From contig NC_132973.1 in assembly GCF_047496725.1 (NCBI RefSeq), positions 16,330,733-16,394,732 of the forward strand: 64,000 bases of DNA, written 5' to 3'. Position numbers and translations under genes: made by a program. Under the pieces are notes generated by a model that was not told where the DNA came from, made no database searches, and worked only from the letters and a program-made list of their open reading frames with translations. Positions within the stretch are counted from its first letter, which is position 1. Each line of letters starts with the position of its first letter. The DNA is from Anoplolepis gracilipes (lineage: Eukaryota > Arthropoda > Insecta > Hymenoptera > Formicidae). Shown here piece after piece: positions 23,578 to 35,084 of this stretch.

Positions 23578-23860
23578 TAGTCCCACGAGTACGGTAGATA
23601 GGGTGTGTCCTTTCCGAGCGTAACACCATAACCCGGGCAAGTCTAGATACTCCGGGAGGTCGGCCGGTACCCCGGAGGAGCCGTTCACGACCGCGCAAAC
23701 TTTGCCTCACCGCGGCCACACATCTCTCGGTACGGCATCTCACACCTTAGATTGCGAGGGATCGACCCCGTTAGCACCCGAATCCGAAACTATCCTTTCA
23801 GATCGGGTGAGCCCTCCCACCACGCCAAGGTGGGGCCTCGGGAGGGAACCTAACCTAACC

Positions 23861-26266
23861 TTGCGACCGGAGGCCGTCCCGAGCAACCCCGACCCACCGG
23901 GCAAACGGAGGAGATCATCTAGCCGTGAGTCCTCGTCATCAAGGAAGGAGGGCACCCGGACTACTCAGCCAAGTGTGATGCTTGAGAAACTTTGACGGCT
24001 CTATACACCGTCAAGAGCAACTACCGTTATGGTCGAACCTTTTTTTAGAGACATTTTTTATTTTTGTTCATTGCTCGACGCGCTTATTTTTAGTTTATGT
24101 ATTGTTACAATAGATAGCATATTATAATTCTATACAGCGTTACTAGTTGTAAGATACTTTTTTTGTATAGAATCAACATTCTGTGATACAACTTTATTCT
24201 TATTATCTGTGTGTGTGAGAATAATAAATTATACGTATGATTAACTTCCAATTTCCTGTACCTCGCTGACCGGGTATTACTAGTTTTTGTTCGGTCATCG
24301 GATGACTTTAGTAATTATTAGCATAATAAATTGACTAGTATTTCATACATACTTACATTTTATTAATACACTTACCTTTGACGCGGGTCATCATTTAGAT
24401 ACCTGAAAATAAAAAGATATATGGTTAGTTATATACAAATATAATTTTATACTTACCGTAGAGTAGTTTGTCATCCGAATTGCATGCGTGATTGTTACAG
24501 TTTTTAATATTAGTGTTGCGTGGATAGTCATATATATTTTATTAGCATTTTTCGCGCGTCTTGAGAATCAACACAAAGTTGGTCTGCTAAAGTTCGCGCT
24601 ACTAGAATTGCATAATTTTGCAACAAGTTCCATTAAAATCATAATCGTTTAGAATTATTCTTTGCAGTAAACGAGCTTGATTCATCGCGGTACGTGTTTC
24701 TGAGGCGTCACTGTTTTTTCCCAGATTCCTGTGTGGCGTTGAGTTGAGTGAATGCAAATGCGGTATGAGTTATTGTATGCATAAAGCGAACGGCTGATTT
24801 GCGCGAGATATCGAGTTCGCGCTATTTAGCCGTATGTGAGCATGTGCGGATCGTTGTTTCCGCGTCGAGGAGGCGCCTTTATGGAGGAGGACGCGACATC
24901 GGACGACCAGCACGGACAACCTACATCTACGACCTTTTGCTCGCAGGCTCGACCTTTGAGGTTAATCTCAATCCTTGAGGGTCGACTTTGTTGGCATCAG
25001 CTAAGTTAGCCGTCGAGGTCGACCTTGTCACCAAGGTCAACCTCGTCGACGGAGTCAGCCTCGTCATCATCACGAGGGCTTCGCATGATCCAGCGTGACG
25101 TCATCCGCCCATCATCATCGGATGATCGCTACGCGCATCTGCGTGATCGCTTCGCGCATCACACCACCTGCGTGCGCATCCCTTCGGCGAAAGAGAGGAT
25201 GAGGAAGAAGAGCCAGATCCTGGATCAGAGCAAGGGCTCTCGGTCAATTGCCGAAAAGACTTGTACGAGATAACACGTTTAACGTAGACGTGTTTGCGAT
25301 AATCGCGAACGACCACTTTCGTGTAACACCTAAACGAAGTCGGTCAGTCGAAGTGTTAATTTAATTAGTCATTCGAACATTGTCCACAAATTAGTGGATT
25401 CGCGGCCACGCGTAGCTCATTCGCGAGGACTTAGCACCTGAATTCCTTCGCGTGCGCGATCCGGCAGAGTCATCCATTTTGTGCGTAATCGTCTACGTGG
25501 CAATTATATGCTCGAGGGAGAAATCGAACATCAACGCGTCCGGGCGATCCTCTCTCACGAATATCAAGCGTGCGGGAAGTAGAATACCGTTGCGTGTTCG
25601 CGAGGATAAATGAACTTTGTCCCGCAAATTATATCCGCGTATATAACTTAGGACTTTGCGTTGTGCCACGTAGCACAGTGTCCGCCATTACGGGGACCCA
25701 CTATTATCTGCATAAAGCTAGATGCAAGTGTACATTATAGATCTTACAGTGCTCGTTCGCGGAAATCGGCAGATGTATTGTACGACCAGCAATAAACTTT
25801 GTCTTTTTCCAAAAACGCGTGCTGTTATTCGTTGGCCAACCTGCGACCACATTTCCTTCTCTCAGTTCAGTGACCACTCCGTGTCACGGCCTACCAGTGT
25901 GATCACCGAGTGCCCGGGATTCCGTCCACCAAGGAGGATACCGATGCCCAGTCGGGGAGTCGAGAAGGTCCAGCGCAGCCACTATCCTGGTGAAGAGACA
26001 CCGCTCCCTTGTTGCTTGGTGGTAAAAGCAACTGACGACCGTTCTTTCATATTAGGTGAGAGTACCCGATGCCAAGGCACACAACTAATTAAACATAGAT
26101 TCGTTCTATGAAAATTCTATTTTATCAGTCAGATTAACATTGACCGGTCACAACCTAACTTTGCAGCCGGCGGCCGATTTGGACCAGAAGCGGGCTGACG
26201 ACGTCAACCCGGACCGACAACCCCAGGTGTTGTTGCAACGGATGGAGTAGTGGACGCGCGGTCCAC
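23861..26266. other. Non-coding block, possibly a degraded LTR
   Basis: No believable ORF. 23861-23998 looks like more LINE 5' sequence. 24031-24350 is AT-rich. On the minus strand a 27-nt microexon (24376-24402) is bounded by TTTTCAG and GTAAGT, with an upstream donor GTAAGT (24451-24456) that would leave a 54-nt intron. 25020-25070 holds an imperfect palindrome around AGGTCGACC/GGTCAACCT. 25790-25795 is AATAAA on the + strand. The layout suggests LTR remnants, but I found no matching ends or duplication. Confidence 0.3.
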
Positions 26267-26784
26267 TAACAAGTAACACTAGGGAAATGCCATACGGCGA
26301 TTTTCCTGAAACTTGGCATACAAGTAGTACATAGAAGACTATTGGACACGTATATTGTTATATCGGCCCGAAAGCCGTTTGAAGGGTAGAAATCACCCTT
26401 ATCGGTTTTGGGGGTAGGTTCGACTATTTTACGAATTATTTTTACGATTGTTGCGAAATCAGGTAACTAAGGGTTTTTGGGGTCGCTGATAACGAATCTG
26501 AAGTCCGTTTTTAAGAATTCAAAATGGCGGATCCAATATGGCGGTTGCATTTTTTCAAAAGTTTTACACCCTGTCAAAAAGTGCGAAAATTGCAAAAAAG
26601 TAAGAAATGAGCATAACTTTGAGGCGAATTTGTAGCAAAAAGGTCCTAATCGAAAACTACCCCTAACAGTAACGAAACATCGAAAACCATCCCTACAAGT
26701 AGTGATGCATCTAAAAATCAATCCCTCCTTAGCGCTACCCAGGATGAACGACGTGGACGTGATAGGGTTCTCATCCCATTGGGG

Positions 26785-26910
26785 TGCTTTTTGAACGTAA
26801 ATCCCCTTGCCTCTCACGAATGGGGTGCTTTTTGAACGTGAGTCCCCTTGCCTCTCACGAATCGGGGTGCTTTTTGAACGTGAGTCCCCTTGCCTCTCAC
26901 GAATCGGAGT
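26785..26910. repeat. 42-bp tandem repeat inside the DDE transposon
   Basis: Three consecutive units of about 42 bp, each reading GGGGTGCTTTTTGAACG, then TCCCCTTGCCTCTCACGAAT, followed by a partial fourth unit (GGAGTGCTTTTCAAC). They lie just inside the left TIR, downstream of the transposase stop, so they are 3' to the gene. Confidence 0.85.
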
Positions 26911-26935
26911 GCTTTTCAACTTACACTTTAAATTT

Positions 26936-28547
26936 GCCAGAAACCGCAAAGGATACCTGGGAGAAGCACTTCACCCTGTTATACAAAACGCAGGGGATAG
27001 ATGAGATCAATGAAGAGGAATACAACTATAGTAGCGAAGAAATCCCGGAGGTTGAAATCACCCAAGAGGATATAATGAAGGCCGTGCAAAAACTCAAAAC
27101 CAGAAAATCACCGGGCCCGGACCAAATATCAAACGAAATGATAAAATACGGGGGCGAGGCAATCATAGGAGAAATATACCAATTATTCAACAGAATACTT
27201 GTGACAAACACCATACCAGAACAATGGAGAACGAGTATTACAGTCCCAGTGTACAAAAAGGGTGACAAACAGGACCCGAGCAACTATAGAGGGATATCGC
27301 TTCTAAACGGAATGTCCAAGTTATTTACCAAAATCCTGTCAACACTGATAACGCAGAATGTACATATTACAGAGGAACAGCAAGGATTCAGGCAGAACAG
27401 GTCGACTACCGATGGCATATTCCTGATATGACAGCTAACAGAGAAGGCAATAGAATACGATAAACCACTATTTCTCTGCTTTGTAGACTTTACCCAGGCG
27501 TTCGACAGAATACAACTACAGGATGTACTCACAACACTCAGGAGCAGAGGACTCAACACCAGAATCGTAAACATAATCAAGCAGCTTAATATAAAAAATA
27601 GAACTAAAGTGAAATACAGGAATACGACAACAGAAGAAATACAAATGAGCGCCGGAATAAGGCAGGGGGACAGCTTAAGCCCGACACTATTTAACTGTTT
27701 AATGGATGAGATCATCAGGGACCTGAGAACAGCTAACATTGGCTATGCAATGGGAGAACATATTTTCCAGGTGGTGGCTTATGCGGACGACGTGGTGCTG
27801 ATGGCAGAGAGTGAGGACGACCTACAGAGATTGCTCTACCGACTCACAATCAAGGCGGAGGAGTTCAACATGCGGATTTCGATGCAAAAAACACAGTCGA
27901 TGGTAATCTCTAGGGAACCAATACGGTGCAAACTGGTGATACACGATAAGCCGGTCGAACAGGTACAGCAATTCAAGTATCTAGGGGCGGAAATAACCAG
28001 CGCCAGAGATATATACGATGAGGTACGTGTTCAGGCAATAAAAGCAAGCCAAATTTCGGGCTGCCTTCGAGACGTCATCTGGGACAACAAATACCTAGGA
28101 GTAGCAAGTAAAAGTAAAAATATACAAAACTTGTGTACGACCAATACTTACGTATGCGGCAGAGACAAGAGCCGAGAACAGAAGAACCAAAGGCATAATG
28201 AGAACAACAGAAATGCGAACACTAAGATCGATAGTAGGTGTTAGTTTACGAGACAGGATTCGAAGCAGTCATATAAGAGAACAATGCAAAGTACAGGACG
28301 TGGTCAGATGGGTTAGAGCGAGGCGAAGACTATGGAGGGATCACGTCCAGAGGATGGAGAATGACAGACTGGTGAAAGTGGCCATGACTCAGAGACCAGA
28401 CGCCAGGCGAAGACCAGGAAGACCACCAAAAAGATGGTACGAAAGCTGGACATCAAGCTCACAAGACAACACCTAGGAGGATGGAAAGGAAGCAGTGGAG
28501 ATATAACAGGGAGATATCCCTAATCTAAGAAGAAGAAGAAGAAGAAG
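26936..28547 (+). mobile_element. 5'-truncated RTE-like LINE nested in the DNA transposon
   Basis: An 11-bp duplication ACTTTAAATTT flanks it (26925-26935 and 28548-28558). The 3' end is an (AAG)n microsatellite (28526-28547), as is usual for RTE-type LINEs. The insertion falls in the last codons of the host transposase and displaces its stop codon. The 5' end is truncated within the region between endonuclease and RT. Confidence 0.8.
26937..28476 (+). pseudogene. RTE/BovB-like reverse transcriptase
   Basis: The frame starts inside ORF2 with no endonuclease. RT motifs follow in order: KSPGPDQIS, VYKKGDK..PSNYRGISLL, QQGFRQNRSTTDGIF, a single in-frame TGA (27429-27431), FVDFTQAFDRI, AGIRQGDSLSPTLFN and the catalytic YADDVVLMA (near 27780). 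A C-terminal WVRARRRLWRDHVQRM...GRPPKRWYE region (28198-28476) is typical of this group. Frame changes near 27600 and 28130-28200 and the stop make it inactive. Clade assignment rests on motif style only. Confidence 0.75.
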
Positions 28548-28548
28548 A

Positions 28549-30136
28549 CTTTAAATTTAGTGCAGTAATATGGAGAGTTATCGTTTGTTACGGCAAAGAA
28601 GTGCTGCATGCACATTGATGTCATACACCAAGCACATTTAATTATTGCAATATCATTGCAGAGTTCACATGTGCCATTGCAGTTTTTCAAACAGAAATCT
28701 GCAGGGGCTTCGCATTTGTCGGGTTTTTCTGCAATATACCCACACTTCCACCAAGCGTATCGAAATATATTCTTAAATCTGGGCGAAGAAAACTGGTTAT
28801 GTATTAAAGACTGTATTTTGAGGATATTATTCCTTAAATGTAAATTTACATCACAGTTATACAGCATGACAATATCAGAAAATTGTCTTAAAAAATTCTT
28901 CCAAGGTCTAAAAGTGTAAACGTTCAATGGTTGAATTAAATCTGGTTCCAGCGGGAATCGTAAAAATTTGGACGTTTTTATTGTCTTTATCAATATTGTC
29001 AAACTTTTTTTCAGTCTGGCCAATCCAAGAATCTAACGAAAGAACAGAGTTTTCCCCGGTGTTTGGTAAAAAAACGTTTGCGAACCAATTAATGGCAAGG
29101 TCGGATGTTAATTTGCCTGATTTTGATGCAAATACAACAATATTGTCTGCTTTGTACAAAGTTTTCTCAACGATTGGTCCAAATTTACCACTAGTCTCTT
29201 GCAGGACTATTAATAAAGGGGACTTTAAATCTCCGTTGGCAGAAACGATTAACTGAATAGTGTAGCTGTGCGTCAAAGAATTCAAAGATTGCGCTAAACA
29301 CTCGACTTTTAATGATCCTTTTAAAGCAAGCGTGCGACCTGCATGCGTTTCTAAATTGAACTCCGATTGATCGGAATTATAAACATTGTCTTCACCTACC
29401 AACATGATCTCTGATTTTACTTTAGAAACAAATTCGCTTGATGCTTGTAATAATTTTTCCTTTGACGATATTTGTTTTTTAGTCACAAATTTATTTATCT
29501 TTCTCGATACAATTCTAGATTCACTTTAAAATTATGTACCCAAAATGCGGAAGCAGTGAATCATGTCGGTGACAAATTGATTTCTTCTCTAGCCCGTAAA
29601 GCCCATCTTTTTATATCAATGTCATGAATAGAAAGCGATCTTTTAGAGGAAATTTTGAATTGATCCAAAACATACTTCGAAATTTGTAATAATTTTTCAT
29701 TTCTCGTGCCACTTTCTTTAATTTGCGCTTCCCACCTATATAATGATCTCAAATCAGAAACTTTCTTAAATCTGTACTGGACTGACTTTAAAGGCAAAGC
29801 TTTTGTCTTCCCGGAACGCCAAAATTGTATAGCCTTTGTTTTATATTCAATATCAATATCAATTATAGTTTTCTTGCAATCCTTTATTGATTCTTCGAAA
29901 TCACTTTGAGAAACCTCATCAACAGGAATTGCTTCAGGATATACACTTTCTTCATTAAAGCTTAAAGTATCAATGCTTTCGACAAATATCTGTGCATCTA
30001 TAGCATCTTTAATTAAATTCTCCAAATTAGCTGCAAAAGATTTTTCCTCGTTTGTAATAACTGAATCCACATTATATTCAGGAGAATTAAAACTTCTTTG
30101 TAATAAAAGAACAATGTTTCTTGGATTCATCGACAT
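28549..30136 (-). pseudogene. DDE_1-type transposase, broken
   Basis: The probable start is ATG at 30136 or 30130 (MSMNPRN). Order of parts: an N-terminal region with FWRSGKTKALPLKSVQYRF (29830-29760), a basic HTH-like stretch, then the catalytic core at 29486-28908. This has the first Asp in YNSDQSEFN and the second in LSLDSWIGQ, where relatives read DSW.GH. The third site reads QPLNVY (near 28930) where DDE_1 proteins have QPLD or QPMD, so the third carboxylate is lost. A Cys-rich tail (CELC...KCAWC...CMQHFF) suggests zinc binding. Frameshifts lie near 29520 and 28950. Confidence 0.72.
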
Positions 30137-31120
30137 TATCTTTACAGGTACTTTAAATCCATAAATCGTAAGAAATAAGAACCACCACACCTATTAAAAA
30201 GCAAAAGTTCAACTTTTGACAAGAGCAGTTTACCGTAGCGAATGAAGCGAGTAAGCGAGCGAAGCGATTAAAACGAGCGGAGCGAGAAGCGCGAATGAAA
30301 TGAGTAAAGCGAGTGGGCGAGTATGGATTTAAAAATTCAAAATTCAAAACACAAAACTCAAAATCTAAAATTGAAAACTCGAAATTCAAAATCTAAAATT
30401 CAAATTTCAAAATTCAGGCCACACCTTCCCACGTATTCACTTTGTTGATTTTCTACGTATCTATAAGATTTCGCACGCAAGCTGCACTTGTGTACTGTGC
30501 AAGGAATAGTCGTTGGGTTTCCCAATGCAACAGTTCATCATTAATTATGCAAGATCTTCGAGAGTCTCATCCCCCCAACCCCCCCCCCCCACCCACAACC
30601 CCACAACCCAAAAAAAAAAATATATCACGTCCACGTCGTTCATCCTGGGTAGCGCTAAGGAGGGATTGATTTTTAGATGCATCACTACTTGTAGGGATGG
30701 TTTTCGATGTTTCGTTACTGTTAGGGGTAGTTTTCGATTAGGACCTTTTTGCTACAAATTCGCCTCAAAGTTATGCTCATTTCTTACTTTTTTGCAATTT
30801 TCGCACTTTTTGACAGAGTGTAAAACTTTTGAAAAAATGCGACCGCCATATTGGATCCGCCATTTTGAATTCTTAAAAATGGACTTCAGATTCGTTCTCA
30901 GCGACCCCAAAAACCCTTAGTTACCTGATTTCGCAACGATCGTAAAAATAATTCGTAAAATAGTCGAACCTACCCCCAAAATCGATAAGGGTGATTTCTA
31001 CCCTTCAAACGGCTTTCGGGCCGATATAACAATATACGTATCCAATAGTCTTCCATGTACTACTTGTATGTCAAGTTTCAGGAAAATCGCCGTATGGCAC
31101 TTCCCTAGTGTTACTTGTAA

Positions 31121-32040
31121 GAAAGAAACGAGCGCCGATTGACAAAGTGTGTCGCAAGGCGCGTTTTGATTGTTTTAAAGAAATAAGGTTTATTTTTGTT
31201 GGTTTATCAAGGCATCGACGATATTTATATTTTGTTTTTTTTTTCGACATGGCCCCATGCCGAATTTTTATTTTTCACTAATTTAGTAAAGACAATTTTC
31301 GTTTGTTGATTAACGTGGTCATACGTGGTCATGACAGGGCATTAGGCCGACTTAATTATTTAGGTAAAATTATAAGACCGAATTTGATACTTTTTTTCTC
31401 TTCTCTTGTTTCGTTTACCAGTGTTGCGCCGCTGTCAGGGATATTGACCTGTTTTTAGTATTAAATTTTGTTTTCTGCGGTCCGTGCGTTTAGAGACTAA
31501 GACGCATATATATTAAGTTTAATATTTTCTGTATTCTGGACATGGCCTTACACCGAATTTTGTTTTGTGTCACTAAAATAAGTTTCGTTTGGTTATTGAT
31601 ACATTTATATTTGATTTTGACAAAAACACTATTTTGAGTTTATTATTTAAGTAAATTGTAGGCGCGTTAGAATATTATCAAAATGATTATTTTAGTTATC
31701 AGTACCGGGGTTTTGTTTATTATGTTGAATTAAATAAGGATGATACATCCGTGTGTTAACGAAGAGATAAGCCAAGCAATAGGATTAGTAAGCTTGATCG
31801 GGTTGACATAAAATATGCGGTGCGGCTGCGACTGGATGAAGCAGTGGCATCGAAACGACGTTTGGCGTCGCGCTGATGGTGCGGATGACCCGGGTGGACG
31901 TCGGGGTATCGTGCGCGAGCGGTGCTGTTTTCTGGCGCGCGGTGCCTGAAGTCGGCGTGGGATCGTTGGGCGCCTGGATGAGAGAGGACCAGCGCTGCTT
32001 TGATTAACCTGAGCAGACGTGAATTGGCCGAACTCGACCC
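31121..32040. other. Non-coding AT-rich stretch with a diverged direct repeat
   Basis: No convincing gene. GACATGGCC...CCGAATTTT...CACTAA is repeated in degraded form about 310 bp apart (31247-31290 and 31538-31580), so an old duplication of roughly 150-300 bp is likely. The ORFs here have no recognisable features. Confidence 0.4.
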
Positions 32041-33377
32041 TTTTTTTTTCGCAGGAGAAATGCTTGATGCATACCACCACCCCTCGGGGGAGGGGCGGTG
32101 GTTATGTTGGACTCCCGGCGCGTCCTAATGATGGGCCGCCGGACTACCAACTAAAACTCCTGCGGTGGCCTTCCGCGCAATAGAGGGACAAGCAAGGACC
32201 CGGAACTCGCAATTGCGTTACTTCGGTGTCCCTGGCTGTGAATCCCCTCCGCACTTAGGACTCAGCGACGTTTTAACATTCGTTCAATCTTACCCCCTCG
32301 CCATCCCGGTCGTTATAAGGGGGGAAATGTAATTAAGGGGAGAGCGTTTAATAGAGGTAACCTCTGAATATGCTCCCCCTTTATTGTCATCCTCTCCGTT
32401 GTGGAGAGAACGACTGGACTGTCCCCCCCTTTCCCTAGTTGTTCTTCGAGGCCTTAGCCTCCTTAACAATGGAGGAGACTGATGTAGGGAGGGTGCCATG
32501 CTCCTTCCATCGGAAGGATCCTTCCCTCTCCTCCTCCTGCTCCTTCTCGATGCTGTCATTGACAGCAGCCGCTGCAGCGCCCGCTGCTGCCGCTTCCGCT
32601 GCGGCCTCTTCCTGGCGACGTATGCTGCAGAAGGAGGCGACCGCCTTCCAGGACCTCTCGTTGCCTAACATCTTCGTAATGATCACCGGCAACGAGAGGT
32701 CATTGCCGATCACTGAACGGAGATCGCGGCGTAGCACATCCCACGCTGGATATTTCTCCAACGTGTGCTGCACCGTGCCTCCTGCTTCTTCACAGTGGTG
32801 GCAGGCCGTGGTGCTTTCCTTGCCAATTCGACGCAGGTACTCACCGAAGCATCCGTGCCCAGTGAGCACCTGCGTCATTCTGAAGGATACCTCCCCCTGA
32901 GCCCTGTCTAGCCATTCCTCTAGACAGGGCCGGATGGCCCCAACAGTCCTTTGACCCGCAGTCATTGGGTCAGAGAAGTGGGCGTTCCACCTATCCACCA
33001 TGGACCGTTGGGCGTGGAGCCGGATGATCTTCTTGACCTTGGCTGGCAAGGGGCCATTGCGACTCCCCCCGGAGCCCCCGTTCCTGGTTATATCATTCCG
33101 CGTACATCGCGGCTAGGAGCTCCAAAGGGGGCTAACCTGCCAAGACCGTGGCCGCCGTATGGGACACCGTGCGGTAGGCCCTTATCACCCTCACAGCCAT
33201 GCTACGCTGTATGCGCCGGAACTTATCCCTTGCGTGACGCATGGCCGCGAGATCCGCCGCCCATACAGGACATCTGTACAGGGCATTCACGGTGCCCATA
33301 TACAGAGTGGACCATTTTAATCCATCTAGTCGAATATCTCGAAAACCAAGCCCGGGAGAGAAAAATGTTTCAGACAA
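32041..33377 (-). mobile_element. 5'-truncated R1-clade LINE
   Basis: T-run 32041-32049 is the poly(A). A 385-bp 3' UTR follows on the minus strand, ending ATGCATCAAGCATTTCTCC before the tail, close to the end of the ORF1-only LINE at 14953. Above it is the C-terminal part of ORF2. The copy stops around 33320-33377, where the sequence changes to AT-rich unique DNA, the usual 5' truncation of LINEs. Confidence 0.75.
32435..33377 (-). pseudogene. C-terminal part of an R1-type LINE ORF2
   Basis: Two frames (33377-33132 and 33049-32435) give the post-RT region of ORF2: LYRCPVWAADL..., RRIQRSMAVRVIRAYRTVS, then the FRMTQVLTGHGCFGEYLRRI and CHHCEEAGGTVQHTLEKYPAW zinc-like motif. The LINE at 18691-19542 has matching motifs (RVICAYRTVSG, FRMTQLLTGHGSF, CAHCG). 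A frameshift lies near 33100. The end is unusual in having a run of about 15 Ala/Glu residues (near 32560-32610). RT catalytic motifs are absent. Confidence 0.75.
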
Positions 33378-33662
33378 AAGTTGTTTGGTTTCGAGGGGGC
33401 CATAAGATAGTACGATTGGTTTGACCTTGAAGAATTATTTGAAGGTCACATAAAGGTCACCTAAATTTTTTTAAATGGCATCTCCTATTTTTTATTACAT
33501 ATTCTTGTAGCTGACCTCGAGAGCTTTCCAAAACACTAAAATCAAATGTTTCTTCATTGAGTACTTTTCGAGTTATAAAGCTCCAAAGTTGCAGTTTGAA
33601 AAAATTCAATCTGCATCAAAAATATCTCGTAAAATATTCACTTTCCGATAGTCTTATCTTAC

Positions 33663-34048
33663 ATGATTCAACTAGTCAAGGCAAGATTTGGACATGATCT
33701 AACCCAGTGCTCGGAGTTAGTTGCTCTTTTCGGGCCGATTTCCGAGGCGACGCCTCCTATTCCCCCACTAGCGCTCGAGGCTCGACAGCTGAGCCGCCGA
33801 ATCGCTTCAGGCGCATCTCTATAAGAAATGTATTGGGATCCGTATGTTACGCACACAAATCGTTACATCAGTAAAGGTTTTTTTGTTAAATAATTTTTAT
33901 TTTTATAAATAATTATAAACAAAATTATGTTAATAAATAATAAATAATATATATAATAAAAAATATATAATAATAAATTATAAGAAAAAATATTAAAAAT
34001 TCTATTATTAATGTTATGTAAAGCTATTATATATATATATATACACAC

Positions 34049-34084
<36 letters not shown>

Positions 34085-34570
34085 TCACATACGTAACATA
34101 TTAATAATAGAATTTTTAATAACTTTATTAATAATTTATTTTATGTATTTTTATTATATTTTTTAAATTATATATTATTATATTTGTTTTATGTATTATT
34201 ATTATATTATTTGTTATTATTATTATATTTATTATTTGTTAATATAATTTTATTTATTATTTATAATTATTTATAAACATAAAAATTATTTAGCAAAAAA
34301 AATTTTAATGACGATTTATGATGTAACATACGGACCTCAATATATTTCTTATAGTAACACGCCTGAAGTATAGCTTTCGGCGGCTCGGCCGTCGAGCCTC
34401 GAGCGCTAGTGGGGGAATAGGAGGTGGCGCTTCGGAAATCGGCCCGAAAAGAGCAACTAACTCCGAGCACTGATCTAACCGATCAAGGTAAGACCGGAAC
34501 ATGATCCAGCCAGTGAAGGCAAAATCTGAGCATGATGCAGCCAGTAAAGGTAAGATTCGAACATGCTCCA
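33663..34570. repeat. 31-bp tandem repeat split by a hAT MITE
   Basis: Units of about 31 bp begin ACATGAT.C and contain AGTCAAGGCAAGAT or AGTGAAGGCAAAAT. One unit lies left of the MITE (33662-33692) and about three right of it (34480-34568). Joining the MITE's outer sides leaves a continuous array. No function is evident. Confidence 0.65.
33705..34472. mobile_element. hAT-type MITE with 8-bp target duplication
   Basis: Terminal inverted repeats start CAGTGCTCGGAGTTAGTTGC and extend, with mismatches, for about 150 bp at each end. The 8-bp duplication ATCTAACC flanks it (33697-33704 and 34473-34480). An 8-bp TSD and CAGTG terminus are hallmarks of hAT elements. The centre is AT-rich and includes an (ATACAT)n run (34050-34085). 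No transposase is present. Confidence 0.85.
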
Positions 34571-34574
34571 TACC

Positions 34575-34830
34575 CTACACACACACGCGACGTACACACA
34601 CTTTAGATACACTTGCACACATCCCACACACACTAACACATAGGGTTATGTGACATAACCTACACGTATGTACATACTCTTTACATGCTCTTACACACAC
34701 CACATGAACACTTCACACACATACACACACACATTCCGCATACATTCACACATAACCTAACACACATACACATACCTTACACACACTTATATATACACAT
34801 CCCACACTTACACACACACAGATAATCGGC
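34575..34830. repeat. CA-rich microsatellite region
   Basis: Interrupted (CA)n/(ACAC)n repeats with scattered CACACTTA and CATACACA units. There is no ORF. 34831-35084, after it, is AT-rich sequence without visible features other than the lead-in to the next ORF. Confidence 0.8.
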
Positions 34831-35084
34831 CCATGTAGACGATTGCTACAAATCTTGTTCGCAGAAGTACAAACCTGATTGATCCCTTGATTGTTCTTGA
34901 TGTTCTACTCATCTCAAATAGTCTATTTTTGAAAAAATATACCCTCTATTGTTTCCAAAGAAAATATCGACCAGAAAATTTATTTGTCACTATTTAGGAA
35001 TCAATTAATTACGAAAATCTCTTCCACTGTTGATCGAAGTATCAAACTTTATTACTCACAATCAGAGGCTTACGTCTGCCGACA

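Larger units (their letters stand above)
18314..23860 (-). mobile_element. Near full-length R1-clade LINE, degraded
   Basis: On the minus strand: 5' end with two to three AACCTAACC-type units (23847-23860), a short 5' UTR, ORF1 (about 23577 to 21658), ORF2 with endonuclease and RT (about 21642 to 18566) and a poly(A) (T-run 18314-18323). Its poly(A) end abuts the 5' end of the ORF1-only LINE, with GGTTAGGTTACC between, so the two lie head to tail on telomere-like (TTAGG) units. Both 5' ends share a CCAC.TTG.CGTGGTGGG stretch. TRAS/SART relatives insert into TTAGG arrays (established); that specificity is inferred here. Confidence 0.75.
26270..31117 (-). mobile_element. DDE_1-type DNA transposon with 495-bp TIRs
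   Basis: The 4848-bp element starts CAAGTAACACTAGGG and ends with its reverse complement, with TAA on both sides (26267-26269, 31118-31120). The inverted repeats run 26270-26764 and 30623-31117 with few differences. Inside are a minus-strand transposase, a three-unit minisatellite and a nested RTE-like LINE. A 3-bp TWA-type target would suit Zator-like elements and TA would suit pogo-like ones; I cannot decide. 30191-30622 holds only subterminal GCGAG-rich and AAATTCAAAA-type simple repeats and a C-run. Confidence 0.8.

Noticed and set aside
14934..26160. CCGGTCACAACCTAA at both 14925 and 26147 as target duplication of one large insertion
   Set aside because: The first LTR copy continues with different bases after GGTCACA, and 26147 is not followed by that continuation, so the match does not behave as a duplication.
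26785..26910. CRISPR-like spacing of repeats
   Set aside because: The units are contiguous tandem repeats without spacers, inside a eukaryotic DNA transposon.
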